Shown: positions 42,905 to 54,453, numbered from the stretch's first letter. The stretch is 64,000 nt of DNA from Callorhinus ursinus (GCF_003265705.1 NW_020313056.1:8564188-8628187); one strand, 5' to 3'. Notes: a model not told the origin generated them from the sequence alone. Made by a program: numbers and translations.

Positions 42905-43925
42905 CTAAAAATGTGACTGACAGCCATCCAAAGCAGAAAGTTTCCCTTCATCCCAGATATCCTCCCCAAAGGCAACTATTTTTACCAGTGTCTTTTAGGA
43001 CCTTCCAGAGATGGTCTTTATAGAAACAAGGCATGTACATATTAATATGTTATTTATATATTAATATATATTATATAAATATGTACACGCCTTCTTTATG
43101 TACCACAAATGGGAGCCCACATGCCAGCCTACACTTTGCTTTTTTTTTTTTAAAGATTTTTTATTTATTTATTTGAGAGAGAGAGAGAATGAGAGATAGA
43201 AAGCACGAGAGGGAAGAGGGTCAGAGGGAGAAGCAGACTCCCTGCTGAGCAGGGAGCCCGATGCGGGACTCGATCCCGGGACTCCAGGATCATGACCTGA
43301 GCCGAAGGCAGTCGCTTAACCAACTGAGCCACCCAGGCGCCCTACACTTTGCTTTTTCCTTCCAAGTAACAATATTCAGGTCTTGACAATTATTCCGTAT
43401 CATTACACGCAGCTTCCTTAATCTTTTGCAGGACTACAGATTCTTCCACTGTATGAATTATGCCACAGTCACACCATTTATCTAACAAGAGGATTCATGC
43501 TGAGCCTTTAGGTTAGATTACAATTCTTTTTGCTACTGTAAACAAGGTGGCAATTTCAATATCTTGTACACACATCTTTGCACTCTGGGTCAAAGGTATG
43601 TTATATAAAATGTTGATACATTTGTCCAAATGTCCTCCCAAAAGGTTAAAATAAATTATACTTCCACCAGCAGGGCGGTGAGGGCCCCTTCTTAAAACCT
43701 GGCCCAGGCAGGGTTATTGTCTGACTTTTTTATCTTTGCCCATCTGATAAGGGAAAGTACGACCTCCTAGTCACAGTGTGCATTTCACATGAATGGGGTG
43801 GAGCGTTTTCTACATGCTCCGAAGCCATTTCTGTTTCTCCATATTCCAAATTTTCCCTTCATGTCCTTTGGTCACAGAGTTGATGAATCTCTTAGTTGCG
43901 AAGAGCTCTTTGTATATTAAGCCAA
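42905..43925 (-). repeat. old L1, antisense, split by a SINE
   Basis: Antisense L1 words: 'tttgcactctgggtcaaagg', 'gtccaaatgtcctcccaaaa', 'ttatacttccaccagcaggg', 'atctttgcccatctgataag', 'gagctctttgtatattaagc'. A SINE occupies 43146-43342. An AT-rich near-palindrome lies at 43041-43085. Confidence 0.7.
43146..43342 (-). repeat. carnivore tRNA-Lys SINE
   Basis: Reverse SINEC ending 'gagccacccaggcgccc', with a perfect duplication 'tacactttgcttttt' on both sides (43130 and 43343 onward). Confidence 0.96.
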
Positions 43926-44790
43926 CTGGCCCCTGTTGATTAGATCATTAATCAGTGAGCAAATCAATCAAAGAGTTAATCTTGACCAGGAAGAAGACAT
44001 TGTCTACAGAAAGTTCAAGGAATGAGTCAAGGCTCAACCTCCACCCTTATCCTTCCTTGATTTAAAAAACAAAACCTCTTGAGTGTCTCGCACTTGCCTG
44101 AAAGCAATGATTCAGCCTTGGGCCTGACCCCATAGGCCCTCTGAAGGAGTCAAAAATCACCATCCCTGGATATAAATGGCTTTCAAGGGAGTTTTGGGGT
44201 CCAAGTCTATTGTGTGTGGCCCAGAGTTGGGAACTCCAAGAGAAGATGCGCGAACCCTTTTCATTCCAATCTGCTGAGCACTTGCTGTGTGCCTGGTCTG
44301 TGCAGGAGCCTCACTCATATGGGCATCTTTCCAGCACCCCAAGGTGGTATTCAATGCTCCTACACTCAGGCCAAGGCCCAATCTAGAGACCAGTTAATGC
44401 ATTACAGTGCAGTCATATCACACACCTGTCAAAAAGGAGAAGGCTCTACATGTGATGGATTCAAGGTACAGGTGCAGAACAGCATGCACCATTTGCCTAT
44501 GAAGAGGGAGAAATATATAGGTATTTCTTAGAGACACAGAAACCACCTCTGGAGGGAGACACTAGAAACTGGTAATAGTGGTTGTCTCTGAGAAGGGGAT
44601 CTAGGTGGCTGCCAGGCAGGGTTGGGAGGGAGAGGCTTTACTACATGCCCCATCCCATGTCTGAATTTTTTTATCATGTGTAAGTATTAGCCTCTTTAAT
44701 TTTAATAGGGTAGCAAAAGTTGCTCATCATAGTACCTAACAGTCCAATCAATGGAATATTTTACAGCTGTCAAAATGTCAAAGCCTATCT
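43926..44790. other. intergenic, nothing recognised
   Basis: Moderately AT-rich; L2/MIR-like 'tgctgagcacttgctgtgtg' at 44271. No gene signal. Confidence 0.45.
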
Positions 44791-44794
44791 GTGT

Positions 44795-45145
44795 ACATAA
44801 ACCCTCCTTGGCTCCCATCTCTCTTAATAGAAAAAGCCACTCTTTTCACTACACCAGGAGGCTCTGCAGAGTCTGGCCTTTGTGGCCCCTCTGAGCCAAA
44901 CGAGGTATCACCCGCAATACACCGGGCATGGTCCAGCTTCAGTGACTTTGCATGTGACGCTCCCTTTTCCCTGAAATGTTCTCCAAGATGGCCTCCAGGC
45001 TCATCCCCTCATCTCTTCAGGGAAGCCTTCTCTGGCACCATTTCATCCCTCACCCCTCTTTCCTCCAGTCTCAGACTCCTTATCCCCTCTCCCTGTTTGA
45101 CTTTTCTCCCCTGCACTCACCACTACCTGACATAGATTTTGCTGA
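44795..45145 (+). repeat. ancient L2 LINE fragment
   Basis: 'agtgactttgcatgtgacgc', 'cttcagggaagccttctctg' and 'cactcaccactacctgacat' match L2. The L2 tail continues at about 45630-45750 ('tttatagtaggtgcctaata') beyond two SINE fragments. Confidence 0.75.
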
Positions 45146-45209
45146 TTGCCCTTTAGACCAGAGGTTGGCAAATACAGCCCGTGGGCCAAATCCAAGCTGA
45201 GGTTTGTCT

Positions 45210-45370
45210 TGGTATGGCGAGAGGGCGCACAAGGGGGGTAGGGGGCAGAGAGAGAGGGAGGAGACGCCCCGCTAAGCAGGGAGCCTGACCCAGGACTCGA
45301 TTCCAGGACCCTAAGATCATGACCTGAGCCGAAGGCAGATGCTTAACCCACTGAGCCACCCAGGTGCCCC
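45210..45370 (-). repeat. carnivore SINE lacking its A-tail end
   Basis: Reverse SINEC head and body ('gagccacccaggtgcccc' at right) without the usual T-run and 'attttattt' at left, so the 3' end is missing. Confidence 0.88.
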
Positions 45371-45371
45371 T

Positions 45372-45486
45372 AAATCTTACATAAAAGTTTATTTAGGTAA
45401 TCTCTACCCCCAACATGGGGCTTGAACTCAGGACCCTGACAGATCAAGAGTTGCATGCTCTACCAACTGAGCCACCAGGCATCCCT
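45372..45486 (-). repeat. short older carnivore SINE
   Basis: 'gtaatctctacccccaacat', 'ggggcttgaactcaggaccc' and 'accaactgagccaccaggca' form the old compact SINE type, in reverse, abutting the previous SINE. Confidence 0.85.
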
Positions 45487-45553
45487 AAATATTACATTTT
45501 GTCAATAAAAAAACTTGTGGAAATGTGTTTTCTCTTGTTACAGAATGTCCTCT

Positions 45554-45575
45554 GTACATTCTGTACAGAATGTAC
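45554..45575. repeat. perfect 22-bp palindrome (steroid-receptor-like)
   Basis: 'gtacattctgtacagaatgtac' split at its centre equals its own reverse complement. It holds two overlapping GNACAnnnTGTNC motifs (45554-45566 and 45563-45575), the half-site arrangement bound by glucocorticoid, androgen and progesterone receptors. Confidence 0.7.
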
Positions 45576-45629
45576 GCCCAGGACAGAATGTCTTCACTAC
45601 TGAGGCTTCCAAAACCTAAATATTAACTC

Positions 45630-45750
45630 TCCGCTCTACATGGCTCCACCTGGGCAGGAACTGGCTCATTCACTACTGTGACCTGCACACCTCACCAGCA
45701 CCTGCTTTATAGTAGGTGCCTAATAAATATTAGCTGAATGGATGAATGAA
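45630..45750 (+). repeat. L2 LINE tail
   Basis: 'gctccacctgggcaggaact', 'tttatagtaggtgcctaata' and 'ctgaatggatgaatgaa' are the L2 3' terminus. Confidence 0.8.
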
Positions 45751-46589
45751 CCGCAAGACTTTAAGTGAAAAAATTCAGGGGTACAGTATATCTAATAGGC
45801 TGCCTTTTGTGCAGAAGTAAGTAAGATAATATCCACCGTGTAGGTCCAGACTATCTGTGAAAGGTGACCCAAGAGTTTGGTTGCCTCTGAGGAGGGAAAT
45901 GGACAGGGGTGGGTAGGAGGCGTCTTTGCCTCCTAACCTTTTCTGGAGGGTATGAATGTTTTATTTCGGATACACGTGTCACAATTTCAAATAAACTACT
46001 TTTTCATGAAAACAAAAAACAAAAAACCACCCAGCCACCAGACTGCCTCTGAGACAGTTTCTTCATCTATTCAATACGGGCAATAAGAAGGGGGAGTTCT
46101 GGAACCATCCTGGGGAACCAGGAAGAGGTGATCAGCCTGGTTAAAAGGCAGTTTTCTGAGGCCTCAAGGGTGGCAGGTATATGCGGGCTGAGTGATGCCC
46201 TGGAGCCAGACGTCCCTCCACACCTGCCGAGCTGGTGCTCCAGGCCTGTGACAGGTCATCCCTGGGATCTCTCCTAGGTGCAGAGTGTACCCTCCCCCAC
46301 TAAACTCCCTGTGCATTCACCACCAGGGGCACACACACACACACACAATCTTTCAAACTACTATCTCTCAAACTATCTTGCACACTAATTTGGCCTTGGC
46401 AGCCTCGCCCCTTGGACTGGACTGCTATCACCCTGTTATCTCCACCTTTCTGGCAGAAGGCTGAACCTGTCTCTAGGAAAAGCCCCAGGAGCCTCCTCTA
46501 TGCCCCACCCACACCCACCTTTCACACCTGTAGACCCCTCGGCCTCTCTGAACCTTGCATGTGGGAGATATTGCCAAGCAGGGGAAGTG
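45751..46589. other. intergenic, nothing recognised
   Basis: Contains a short (CA)n at 46331-46347. A segment near 45790-46015 resembles a retrotransposon 3' end ('gggtatgaatgttttatttc', 'tttcaaataaactacttttt'). No gene signal. Confidence 0.4.
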
Positions 46590-46629
46590 AATGCAAATGA
46601 TTTTCTCAAGTCAGAGTCAGCTCTTAGCT

Positions 46630-46890
46630 GCAGACTCAAAATAAAATCCAAACCCTGCTCATGGCCCCCAAGCTGCTCTATCACCCCGACACTCCCCCTT
46701 GCTCATCCAGCCTTGCTGGCCTTCTTTCCGCTCCTCTTCACCCAGGTTCTTTCCCATAGCAGGACTTTTGCCCTTACTGCTCATCTGCCCAGAACGCCCT
46801 CCCCAGCTCTTCCTAGAGCTGGCCTCAGCTCAGGCATCACCTCAGAGACACTAATGTCACCTCACTCCCCCATCTGTCACACTGGCCCAT
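46630..46890 (+). repeat. ancient L2 LINE fragment
   Basis: 'aaataaaatccaaaccctgc', 'agcaggacttttgcccttac' and 'cagctcaggcatcacctcag' follow L2. Confidence 0.75.
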
Positions 46891-46909
46891 GTGGATTCCA
46901 CAGCAAGCC

Positions 46910-47010
46910 CTGAGTGGTAGGCAAGATTATTAGCCCCGTTTTATAGATAAGGAAACTGAGGCTCAGAGGTCAGATACCCCCAAATCACAGTGAGCCACAG
47001 AAGGTAGCTG
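46910..47010 (-). repeat. MIR SINE fragment
   Basis: 'ccccgttttatagataagga' and 'aactgaggctcagaggtcag' are antisense MIR. Confidence 0.75.
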
Positions 47011-47626
47011 GCCAAGGAGGCTAGGCTATTGTGATAACCCAGCAGGACACAAACAAGGTCTCTGTCCCTGTGGAGCTCACAGGTGAGGGAGGAAGACAGG
47101 AACAGGCAACTCACCAGCCCCAAGGGACGCAGGGTGAGTCAGCGGACTGAGATCCAAACCGACTCCAGGCTGAGGTCACAGGATGGGCAGGTGAGAGGGG
47201 AAGGGAAGTCGAGAGGACATTCAGGCAGCAGTGACCAGTGGCCACCATGATTAAGAAGCCCAGGAGCAGATGAATGTTCCAGGATGTGAGAACAGTTCAG
47301 GAAGGCAGACCCCAGGACCCTGCCAGTACTTTTTAAAACCAAAAATGTTTAAGTGGAGTTTAGGAAATCGTGATGTTTTTAATATTTGTATTTATATTAA
47401 CACATATACACAAATTACTGCAGAGCACAAAGCTGGGGCCCCACCTAGTTCTACCACCCAGAGTTGTGGGACCTAGACAAGTCCCTTCCCCTCAACTACA
47501 ACCGCTACCCAGGTCAGGAGCTAAAACCTCCAGAGCTACCTCAGAAGCCCTCCGTGCACACGTGTCTACACACACACTCACCCCTCTATCCCAACTTCAC
47601 CTTGCTGCTCTCACTGATCTTGGAGA

Positions 47627-47790
47627 CAGGGTTTCCAGATAAAAATACAGATGCCCAATTAAATTAGAATTTCAGATAAAGAACAAATATACTTTTAGTC
47701 TAAGACTGTATGGGACAGACTTATTCTTTATCTGAAATTCAGAATTAACTGGGCTTCCTGTATTTTCATTTGCTAAATCTGGCAGCCCTA
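47627..47790. repeat. palindromic MITE-like DNA transposon, copy 1
   Basis: Left arm ('acagggtttccagataaaaa', 'cccaattaaattagaatttc') and right arm ('tgaaattcagaattaactgg', 'ttgctaaatctggcagccct') are inverted repeats over about 70 bp, with a short centre. Typical of a non-autonomous fold-back element. Family name not certain. Confidence 0.7.
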
Positions 47791-47794
47791 CTTG

Positions 47795-49150
47795 GAACCT
47801 GGCTCCAAGGGGCACAGCACAATCTATAACGAGCCCCATCAACATGCAATTAGGTTGCTTCTCAAGAACAATGGTCCCACAAAAATCCCTGCATTGAGGA
47901 CTCTGACCTTACCTACAGCTGTATCTGTAGGGTGTGTTCCAAAAAGTGACTCAGTCACTTCTCTGCTGGGATTCCTGTGGCCAGGCCACTGGGGCCTCTA
48001 CGCCTCACACAGGCTCCCTCTGTCTCCTCAGGCATGCTTCTTTCTCTCCCGGCTCTGCCTGTCTCTGTCTCCCTGTTTCTGCCTCTCTCAACCCTGCTCT
48101 ATTTGATCCAGAAGCTCTGCATTATAAAACAGACAAGGAGGCAAAATGTATTTGCAAGGATGCTCACTCTGGCACAGTCTAGAACAATCTAAATACCCAT
48201 TGGTAAGGAAGTATGGCCCATCCTCACCAGGAGCATCACGCAGCCATTAAAATAAACACGACACTGACATGGGAAGATGTGGGTGGATACATCTTGGAGT
48301 GAAAATGCATGTTACAGACAAGTAGAACATTCGCCTATTTTAAGTTTTAGTCAGAAGTATGGTGACTCAAGCACATGTAAGTATTCCACTATTGACGGGA
48401 TGGGTTGTCCGGGTGTCTGTGGGGTGGGGTGAATGGTTTCGACTTTCTTCTTTATATTTTTCTGCCCTACATGTCTTCTGTTAACAATAAGCATGATTTT
48501 TGACACTGTGCCTATCTGCTTTATAATTTTCAATACTGTGCCTATTTCCTGTCCTATTTACATATTTATACACAGGCACCACTTTTTTCTGAACCATTTA
48601 AGAATAAGAAACATCATGTCCTTTACTTTTAAACTCCTCTATGCATACCTTTTAAGAACAAGGATATCCCCCTTATGTAACTGTACATACAACTGTCAAA
48701 ATTGGGAAATCTAACATTGATAAAATACTGTTCCTTATTCCACAGTCCACATTCCAATGTCAGCAATTGGCCCAATAACATCCTTTCTGGTAACCCCCAC
48801 CTATCAGGGCTCCAACAGGAATCATGTAGCATGGCTACCAGCCATCACACCTCTGTAGGCTCCTTTAATTGGACCTTGACAGTTAGGAAAAGTTCTGGCT
48901 GTTCTGCAGAATGTCCCTCAATTTGGATGATTTGCCTGATGATTCCTTAGGATTAAAAGTTTTTCTGCTGGGAACCTCAGAAGTGGTGCTGTGTCCTCAG
49001 TGCATCCCATCAAGTGACCCATGGTTTGTCCCATTATCAATGATACTACCTTTAATCACTTGGTGAAGGTGTCTGCTAGGTTTCTCCACTACAAAGTCAC
49101 TAATTTCTCCTTTGTAGATAATTTGTGGGAGATCATTTGAGACCAAACAC
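47795..49150. other. intergenic, nothing recognised
   Basis: AT-rich with an L1-like block near 48130-48340 ('gaacaatctaaatacccatt'). No coding signal or carnivore SINE. Confidence 0.45.
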
Positions 49151-49164
49151 TTTAGATGACTTTT

Positions 49165-49352
49165 TTTTAAAGATTTTATTTATTTATTTGACAGAGAGAA
49201 CACAAGCAGGGGGAGGAGCAGAGGGAGAGGGAGAAGCAGGCTCCCGCCAAGCAGAGAGCCCGACGTGGGGCTCGATCCCAGGACCCTGAGATCATGACCT
49301 GAGTCGAAGGCAGAAGGCAGACGCTTAACCAACTGAGCCACCCAGGCGCCCC
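49165..49352 (-). repeat. carnivore tRNA-Lys SINE
   Basis: Reverse SINEC with an extra 'gaaggcaga' repeat in the head. Flanks share 'tagatga(c/t)tttt' (49153 and 49353 onward). Confidence 0.94.
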
Positions 49353-49554
49353 TAGATGATTTTTAGAATCAGAAAAGGTATCGCTAAAGTCTTATGACCT
49401 CTAAGGACTAAGCTTGTCCACCTGATTCTAAACATCACCTGAGTTGCTGCCCCACCCAAGCTACAAGAGGTTTGTTGTAACACTAGCCTGCCTTACATTA
49501 TATAGGGATTTCCTAAATTAGCCTAAGGATGCATTTTACCTGAGGTTCTTTCTA

Positions 49555-49690
49555 CAAGATACAGACTCCCAGGCCCCACCCACGCCTACCAATCAGAATC
49601 TCCAAGGGAAGGGCCTGAGAATCTATTTTATAGTAAGTGACTCCCAGGTAATTCATGTCTTCAGGCCTAGTTTGGGAAACACCCCACTTA
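49555..49690. repeat. MER5-like transposon remnant
   Basis: 'cccaggccccacccacgcct', 'aatcagaatctccaagggaa' and 'cctagtttgggaaac' resemble MER5/Charlie. One end is missing. Confidence 0.6.
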
Positions 49691-49744
49691 ATAATAGCAT
49701 TTAGTCATCAAACATTTGCAGCTGCTAGCTGCTTAGGAAGTGCC

Positions 49745-49960
49745 AGGCATTGGGTGGTCTCAGGAAGGGATGAAAAAATAGTCGTAACATTGGTAGCTCA
49801 TTTATTAAGCATTAAGCACTTACTTTGTCCCAGGCCCTGTACTGTAGCTTTACGTGATTAAACTAGGTTCCCATAACTCTATGAGGAAGACACTTATTAA
49901 CCCCATTTCACCAATGATAAGGAAACCAAAGCAGAGATCAGAGCTAGCAGTGTGGGTGCT
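49745..49960 (-). repeat. MIR SINE
   Basis: 'cactttgtcccaggccctgt'-like end, then 'ccccatttcaccaatgataa' and 'ggaaaccaaagcagagatca', in antisense MIR order. Confidence 0.65.
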
Positions 49961-50029
49961 GGGAACAGGGGGCTGTGCAGCGTGCCTGAGACCATGCATC
50001 TGATCACACCTCCACGCCGCAACACTACG

Positions 50030-50215
50030 TCGTTGGGTCCCTGCTTGAGCAAATTACTCCTCTGCGGCCTCCACTTCCTCATCTGTGTAATGAGAATGCT
50101 TTTAGAGTCTCTCCTGAAGGGCTGGTTAGGAGGATTCAATGAGATTGACTTTTCCAGAGTAACCTGAGTGCCTGGCTTTGATCACCTTTCAGGAATTAGA
50201 GGATTAAATCAAAAT
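50030..50215 (+). repeat. MIR SINE
   Basis: 'ccctgcttgagcaaattact', 'ccacttcctcatctgtgtaa' and 'gttaggaggattcaatgaga' follow MIR. Confidence 0.75.
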
Positions 50216-50844
50216 TATTTGAGGGTGGGCACTGTGTCAGGAACCAGGGATGAGAAGGATTATCATCATCATTACTCCTGTATTCATAGCGCCCGCTGAG
50301 TCCCCGATGGGATGCTCAGCAGACAGGAAGGAAGGTCAAGTGATAAGGAGATGAATACAGGCAAGAAAGCATCCAGGGACCAGATCGAGGGCCTGGGCAG
50401 ATAAGGCTTCCAGCAGGCAGCGGCCATCTTATCTCACCTGCCAGCCGGAGACTCGCCCCCTCTGCCCAGCAAGGCTCTACTCCTGCACTTCCACTTTGAG
50501 GGCCAGCCTTCCTGCGGACAGCGGGGCCAGTCCCAGGCTCTAACAAGACACTGCCCCCTTCAGGCTCTCCCCTACCACCACACAAGCCCCTACTTCTGGG
50601 CAACAGAAAGGAAGTACCATTGTAAAAGAGCCCCCTTTTACAAAAGTTCCATTTCAATGCTAGGAATATTTATTGAAGGTACTTGGGGCCAGAAGCACAC
50701 AAGATGGGCACAGTCCTTGCCTTCAAGAGCGTAACTTCTTAGTATGGGAGAACAAGTAACTGCACAAATAATAACTTAATGAGAAGGTGTGAGCTGCCTA
50801 GCACATAGCAGATGTTCAGAACATTTATTGTGCTAATACACACT

Positions 50845-51252
50845 GAGTAGGGTTTACAGACTTAACCAATAAAAATACACAACACCCGGGGCGCCTGGAT
50901 GGCTTAGTTGGTTAAGCATCTGCCTTCGGCTCAGGTCATGACCCCAGGGTCCTGGGATCGAGCCCCACGTCCAGCTCTCCGCTCAGCAGGGAGCCTGCTT
51001 CTCATGCTCCTGCTGTGTCCTCCCTCCCTCTCTCCCCCTCTCTCTCTCCAATAAATAAAATCTTAAAAAAATTTTACACAACACCCAGTTAAATGTGAAT
51101 TCCAAACAAGTAACTTTTCAACATGAATATTCCTGGCATTCATTTCCTGACTTGAGCAAATTATACTTCTGTGAAATATCAGACACATATTTACACTAAA
51201 AAGTTATTTGTCGTTTGCTTTAAATTAACATTATCTGGGAGTCCTGTATCTT
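50845..51252. repeat. palindromic MITE-like element, copy 2, split by a SINE
   Basis: Left arm 'gtagggtttacagacttaac' to 'cacccagttaaatgtgaatt', right arm 'aaaaagttatttgtcgtttg' to 'tgggagtcctgtatctt'. It is the same family as 47627-47790, with a SINE at 50888-51073 in its left arm. Confidence 0.65.
50888..51073 (+). repeat. carnivore tRNA-Lys SINE
   Basis: Forward SINEC with perfect 12-bp duplication 'tacacaacaccc' at 50876-50887 and 51075-51086. Confidence 0.96.
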
Positions 51253-51259
51253 ACCCAAA

Positions 51260-52090
51260 TATTGAGCAATGGGGTCACAGAGGTAAATAAGACAAGAATC
51301 CTGACCTCAGGGAACTTATGCCATAGTAGGGGTATTTATGGAAGAGTTTAATAAATACCCTGATTAGTACCAGGAACATCAGACATGAAATTCTGATCTA
51401 GACATCCAAACCGCAACTAGGAGGCAAAAACAGTGGGGGGAAGTGGCGGGGGGGGGCGGGGAATACAGCAGCACCGAATATTCCAGAGGGATGGTGGGAG
51501 ACAGGACACACCTGAGGTGCAGAAAGGCTCATATGATCAGAGCACAGTGAGTGCCAGTGTCAGGAGCTGAAGCTGGAGAGGCAGGTAGGGGCAGAACACA
51601 GGGGGCCTGGAGGGCCATGTCCAGGTGTTGGGGCTTTATCCGAGGGTATCTGGAGCCTTTGAAGGGTTTTAAAGGATATGATCCTTCTGGCTGTTTGGTG
51701 GAAGATGCACTGAATGTTGGCTAGAGAACACTGGAGGCCAGAAGGAAAGTTGTGGTGGTAATTCAGGTGAGATTATGGTGGGTTTGAGATGCTGGTGGCA
51801 GTAGGCAGTAGGCTATGAGAAAACACAAGTGCATTATATGTGAGCTAAAATCAGCACAACAGTGAGAAAATACAAGTGCATTATATGGGAGCTAAAATCA
51901 GCACAACAGTGAGAAAATACAAGTGCATTATATGGGAGCTAAAATCAGCACAATTTTGTAATATGGGGTGTTAGGGGGGACAAAAGAGTTAAAGATGATA
52001 CTCGGGCTAACTCTAGAGCCACTGGAGGGATGGCGTCCTCACCTCCCCTAAAGTGGTGGGAGAAGGACCTAGCATGGGGTGTGGTAGTAA
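51260..52090 (+). repeat. ancient interspersed repeat carrying a 47-bp minisatellite
   Basis: 'ggcctggagggccatgtcca', 'gaagggttttaaaggatatg' and 'gtggtggtaattcaggtgag' are landmarks of the old repeat family, here with its distal body. It is interrupted by a tandem array at 51815-51954. Confidence 0.65.
51815..51954 (+). repeat. 47-bp tandem repeat, 3 copies
   Basis: Unit containing 'acaagtgcattatatg' and 'gagctaaaatcagcacaaca' repeats exactly every 47 bp; copies 2 and 3 are identical except at their end and copy 1 differs at a few bases. Confidence 0.95.
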
Positions 52091-53170
52091 GAGGGCAGAT
52101 GATGAGTTAGTTTGGGCTATGCAGCACTGAGGATGCCCTTCAGTCATGCAATGGACAGCTCTGTGAAGAAGCGGGCTCTGTGGGCCTGGAGCTCCAGAGA
52201 GCTGTCTGCTCTAGAACTATGGGTCTGGGCCCAACAGCACGCAGACAGTAAGGAAAGCCAAGGGAAGAGTGGAGAGTGGGGGAGGGAGTCTGCCTGGGGA
52301 CAGGGTGTGGGGTGAGATGGAGTCTAAGGCAGAGTCTGAAGAACTCCAACAGCTAAGGGAAGGGAACCAGGAGGTGGCAACTGCCAAGGAAAAGGAACGT
52401 GGCAAAGAAATAGGAAGAGAAATCAGATGGTGTCCCAGCAGAAAAGCCAGCAGAAGCAACTGTTTCTAAAAAGAGGGGTGGGTCACGAGCACTAAATAGG
52501 GTGAAGATGGAAACGGAGGACTAACGTGTCTGCTGGAGTTAGTAACAGGCCTTGTCTTTGGTGAGGGGCAGGGTACAAGGCGTATGTGGGAGCAGTTCAG
52601 GGGTAAAGTTGGGAAGTAGCAGAAACTGAAGCAGTGCGCGAGAACAACCGGTTCAGGACGTCTGGGTATGAACAAGAAGGAGAGCTATGGGCCAGTAGTG
52701 GATGGTGGAGGAAACCCAGTCATGTTCAAATGCTGTTTGGGAGAAGAGCCAGTAGGAGGAGACACTCAACTCACAGGAGAGCAAAGTACCAGGGGGAGAA
52801 AAGGTCTAGATGATACTGTAAGCCCAGGGACTTTGGGCTTCCGGTTCCCTTATAAAGTGAGAATATTTACTATTTATTAAATGGCTACCATTTATTAATC
52901 TCTTCCCATGAACACTTAATCAGTTTGTAATTATACACTGGATTAATGTGTGAATCCCCGGTGCCTAGCACAGTGCTGACACATAGTAGGTGCTCAGGCA
53001 ATACCATGTATGTCTGAGTATGAGGAAATGTCCTTCTCCGATAAGGAAATTTGAAGAAGTGTTTTTGGCCAAAATGAACGTTAGAGCTTTCACCACTGCA
53101 AATGAAACACTCAGATGTCTCATTTTTCCTTACTTCATACATCTAAATCAGACGCAGAGATATTCTGTCT
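52091..53170. other. intergenic, purine-rich and old repeats
   Basis: Mostly G/A-rich on +, plus L2/MIR-like 'cctagcacagtgctgacaca' at 52966. No gene recognised. Confidence 0.45.
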
Positions 53171-53176
53171 ACTCAC

Positions 53177-53224
53177 ACATTTTAAGGACTCAGTTGGTCC
53201 ACATTTTAAGGACTCAGTTGGCAT
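53177..53224 (+). repeat. 24-bp direct repeat, two copies
   Basis: 'cacattttaaggactcagtt' occurs twice, 24 bp apart. A small tandem duplication. Confidence 0.9.
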
Positions 53225-53339
53225 GAAAATAACAAACGTCATCAGAGTAATCTCTTAGTTATGTAAAGCATGCCAGGCACATCCTGGAGTTGAGAGCTGG
53301 CACCTTCTCTGTGTGCGAGGGAACGTGGAAGTCTTATCC

Positions 53340-53925
53340 CAAGTTCAAAGCACCCATTCCATCCCTGATTCCCCCACAACTGCCGCTCTTGGAGTTTTCC
53401 CTCCAATTCAGAAAGGCACCTCTGCCCACCAAATCGTGTAGGCCCCAAACCCTGGTGTCGTTCTCGACCCCTCACTTGTGTTCACACTTCTCTTTTAGAA
53501 AACACCTTCAGACAACCGCCACTACTTCGCCGTTCTCCTCTGGACTCCTGCGGCCGCCGCCTTCCTGGTCTCTGCTTCCACCTTCCCCACTGTGGACCCT
53601 TCTTCCACATGCAGCCAGAAGATTCCTCTTTAAACCCAGGCCAGGTCTTGTCACTCAGTACCTCCAAAGCTCCCATCTCAGCTACAGAAAAGCCCCAGAT
53701 CTGCCCTCCACAGCCTCTGTGCTGACACGCTGCCTCTGGCACGGCCTCATGACAGCCCCATCACTGCAGTGGCCCAGTGTCACACACATGCTCCCACCTC
53801 AGGGCCTCTGAACTGGTTCCCTCCAGGAATGCTCTTCCCCCACCTGGTCAACAGGCTTGTCCCTTATCTCATTCAGGTCTCAGATCAAACGTCACTTTCC
53901 TGACCTGTCTTGGATGACAAGGAAT
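53340..53925 (+). repeat. ancient L2 LINE fragment, long
   Basis: 'cacctcagggcctctgaact', 'ccaggaatgctcttccccca' and 'caggtctcagatcaaacgtc' follow L2, preceded by the more 5' L2 region ('agcccca'/'cttaccagg'-type words). The 173-residue frame here is not a gene. Confidence 0.75.
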
Positions 53926-54430
53926 TTCAAAGGACAGCCACCGTGTGTAATGTCAGACCTGGAGGAAAGGGAGGCACAAATGGTGACTTCCTGATGTGCA
54001 ACTAGAGTGCAGGACTTAACTGGAACTTAGCCAAAGGTGGAGGTATGAAGGCGGGGGGGCAGGAGAACTCTTGGATCACCGGCTCGAGCACTCACTGGTA
54101 CCGTCCACAGTAAAAGGGAATGACACAGAAGAGGGAGAGGCATGGAGGGAGGAAACTGGAGATGCTGAGTTCAGTCCGGGCCGTAGTAAATCTCGGATTC
54201 CTATGGGATTGGGATTGCAATAGCTATGCCCAGGATAAGTCTAGTAGCTGAGTGCCACAGTGAGTGTACACAACGTGGCAGGCGCGCGCCAGGCTTGTGC
54301 TGCTTCTTGAATCCCTTATATCCTTAAAAGGCAGCTATGCCTGGAAACGTCCTAGATAAAAGCAATACTTCTACGTTTGTTTTAAATACACGTAATTAAA
54401 AATAAGTAGACATCTGAGTAGCTCATTTGC
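53926..54430. other. intergenic, nothing recognised
   Basis: Unique-looking; a small 'ggcaggcgcgcgccagg' imperfect palindrome near 54281. No gene signal. Confidence 0.45.
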
Positions 54431-54453
54431 AATGATAAAAGTTCTTATGTCCA

